This document shows, one piece after another, positions 4,596-5,440 of a DNA stretch of 5,440 nucleotides. Below the pieces are notes generated by a model. It searched no databases and was not told where the DNA came from. It saw only the letters and a program-made list of their open reading frames with translations. Each line of letters starts with the position of its first letter. Position 1 is the first letter of the stretch. The position numbers and the translations under genes were made by a program. The DNA is from Bordetella sp. (lineage in GTDB: Bacteria > Pseudomonadota > Gammaproteobacteria > Burkholderiales > Burkholderiaceae_B), in NCBI GenBank assembly GCA_027450125.1, contig DAIDKG010000531.1, positions 1-5,440 of the forward strand, in the 5' to 3' direction.

Positions 4596-5048
4596 ATGCC
4601 CGATCAAATCACCAAAATGGTTTTCGACGTCACCGCGCGTCGACTCGATGCCCAAGGCAGCACGGCGCATTGCAAGGACGCCGACATTTTGCTGGATACT
4701 CGCCTGGCAGGACGTCGCGACGCTTTCAACCCAGCCGAACTGCTGCTGGCTGCGCTGTCGGCCTGCATGCTCAAGAGCATCGAGCGAGTGACTCCGATTC
4801 TGAAATTCCAGTTGCGAAGCGTCGAGGTGCACATACACGGCGTACGCCAGGATGTACCGCCGCGGATGGAATCGATCCATTATGAAATTTTGATCGACAC
4901 CGACGAGAGCGAGCATCGTCTCGATCTGCTGCACGAGAACGTCAGGAAGTACGGTACCGTTTTCAACACCGTTGCTCCGGGCACGCAGCTGCAAGGTGTG
5001 CTGCGTCGCGTGTGGAGTTCCCAGGGTTTCGTGGACAGCAGGGGTTAA
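4596..5048 (+). CDS. OsmC-family protein lacking the usual second cysteine
   Basis: A 150-residue protein of the OsmC/Ohr superfamily, whose classic members reduce organic hydroperoxides with a cysteine pair. The central helix FNPAELLLAALSACMLKSIE (44-63) contains the peroxidatic-type Cys57. The second motif, normally CPVxNT, reads GTVFNT (120-125), so the resolving cysteine is replaced by Gly120. The only other cysteine is Cys26. This suggests a member without the standard Cys-Cys peroxidase cycle, perhaps acting on other thiol or sulfur substrates. The ATG at 4596 gives the normal family length; an in-frame extension to 4425 overlaps the VOC gene and is not protein-like. The ribosome-binding site is weak, so it may rely on coupling with the VOC gene 41 bp upstream. 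Its TAA stop overlaps the stop of the convergent transposase. Confidence 0.9.
   Translation: MPDQITKMVFDVTARRLDAQGSTAHCKDADILLDTRLAGRRDAFNPAELLLAALSACMLKSIERVTPILKFQLRSVEVHIHGVRQDVPPRMESIHYEILIDTDESEHRLDLLHENVRKYGTVFNTVAPGTQLQGVLRRVWSSQGFVDSRG
5045..5048. other. TTAA tetranucleotide serving as stop codon on both strands
   Basis: TTAA is self-complementary: bases 5046-5048 read TAA for the OsmC gene on the plus strand, and 5047-5045 read TAA for the transposase on the minus strand. It sits exactly at the presumed junction and has a length possible for an IS3-family target duplication (3-4 bp), but the second copy lies outside the window. Confidence 0.6.
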
Positions 5049-5440
5049 TGTCGTTTAATTTCTGCTTCGTACGCAACAGGGCTCATCCCGTGTAGATAGC
5101 TGTGCCGACGAACTGGATTGTAGAAATTCTCAATGTAGTCTGAAATGGCATCGAGCGCGACGGACCTGTTCTTGTAAATCTGCTTCTTGATTCGTTCCTT
5201 CTTGAGGCTGCCAAAGAATGACTCCGCCACGGCGTTATCCCAGCAGTTTCCCCGCCGGCTCATGCTCGGTTCGAGGTGGTTGGTACGGCAAAAACGACGC
5301 CAATCATCACTACCATATTGGCACCCTTGATCCGAGTGAATGATTGTTCTTCTGGGGCGCCGATTGCGAACAGCCATCAACACCGCGTCGAGTACAAGCT
5401 GCCGATGGATGGTCGGGCGAGTCGCCCAGCCAACGATCTT
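5045..5440 (-). CDS. IS3-family transposase OrfB, C-terminal part (cut by window edge)
   Basis: The frame is open from base 5440 to a TAA at 5047-5045, encoding the last 131 residues of an rve-type (DDE) integrase core. Visible motifs are IVGWATRPT near the window edge, IIHSDQGCQYGS, which carries the second catalytic Asp, and SRRGNCWDNAVAESFFGSLK, which carries the catalytic Glu, followed by YNPVRRHSYLHGMSP. These are typical of IS3-family OrfB proteins, normally made as an OrfAB fusion by -1 frameshifting. The first Asp, OrfA and the left end lie outside the window. Base composition is less GC-rich than the neighbouring genes, as expected of an acquired element. The visible part has no frameshift or stop, so it is not decayed here. 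Confidence 0.92.
   Translation of the reverse strand, partial: KIVGWATRPTIHRQLVLDAVLMAVRNRRPRRTIIHSDQGCQYGSDDWRRFCRTNHLEPSMSRRGNCWDNAVAESFFGSLKKERIKKQIYKNRSVALDAISDYIENFYNPVRRHSYLHGMSPVAYEAEIKRH
5049..5440 (-). mobile_element. IS3-family insertion sequence, right end
   Basis: The IS is recognised from its OrfB transposase. IS3-family ends start with 5'-TG and finish with CA-3'; on the plus strand TGTCGTTTAATTTC begins at 5049, one base after the OsmC stop codon, so I place the tentative outer end there. If so, the transposase stop codon lies in or reaches into flanking DNA. The other end and target duplication cannot be seen, so the boundary is provisional. Confidence 0.6.

Noticed and set aside
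1..5440. CRISPR array, tRNA, rRNA or prophage attachment site
   Set aside because: No regularly spaced repeats, tRNA-like cloverleaf or rRNA sequence was seen on either strand by eye.

Overview
The window looks like a chromosomal segment of a GC-rich betaproteobacterium. An Alcaligenaceae/Burkholderiales origin is my best guess, based on codon and protein style (high GC, FNR-type TTGAC...GTCAA site, IS3-family element); no marker fixes the genus. It has two functional blocks and ends in an insertion sequence.

Block 1 (about 1-2183) is a signalling locus. On the minus strand, a REC-HD-GYP protein (a predicted c-di-GMP phosphodiesterase response regulator, 335-1429) is followed, with overlapping stop and start codons, by the beginning of a membrane sensor with a MASE3 domain (338 to beyond base 1). 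Divergent from them, on the plus strand, is a regulator with a MerR/excisionase-type helix-turn-helix at the N-terminus and a receiver domain at the C-terminus (1608-2183). The roughly 180-bp gap between the divergent genes is strikingly AT-rich (about 30% GC by hand count for 1441-1600). It carries two near-identical 16-bp palindromic sites in opposite orientation, which are good operator candidates for the HTH-REC protein or another regulator.

A gap of about 430 bp (2184-2618) follows, with no convincing gene. It holds several GC-rich hairpins and an 18-bp perfect-arm palindrome that fits an FNR/Anr/FixK-type site.

Block 2 (2619-5048, plus strand) is a redox/thiol gene set. It starts with a 16-codon leader ORF whose stop overlaps the start of an FAD-dependent oxidoreductase of the sulfide:quinone oxidoreductase (SQR)-like family (2666-3958). 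A VOC/glyoxalase-fold protein (4081-4554) and an OsmC-family protein (4596-5048) follow. Together they suggest handling of sulfide, reactive sulfur, peroxides or electrophiles, but the substrate of each is inferred only from family.

The right end (5045-5440, minus strand) is the 3' part of an IS3-family orfB transposase, cut by the window edge. It abuts the OsmC gene so closely that a TTAA tetranucleotide supplies the TAA stop codon of both convergent genes. I see no rRNA, tRNA, CRISPR array or recognisable riboswitch. The most unusual points are the paired operator-like sites, the HTH-REC architecture, the micro-ORFs overlapping gene starts, and the IS/OsmC junction.
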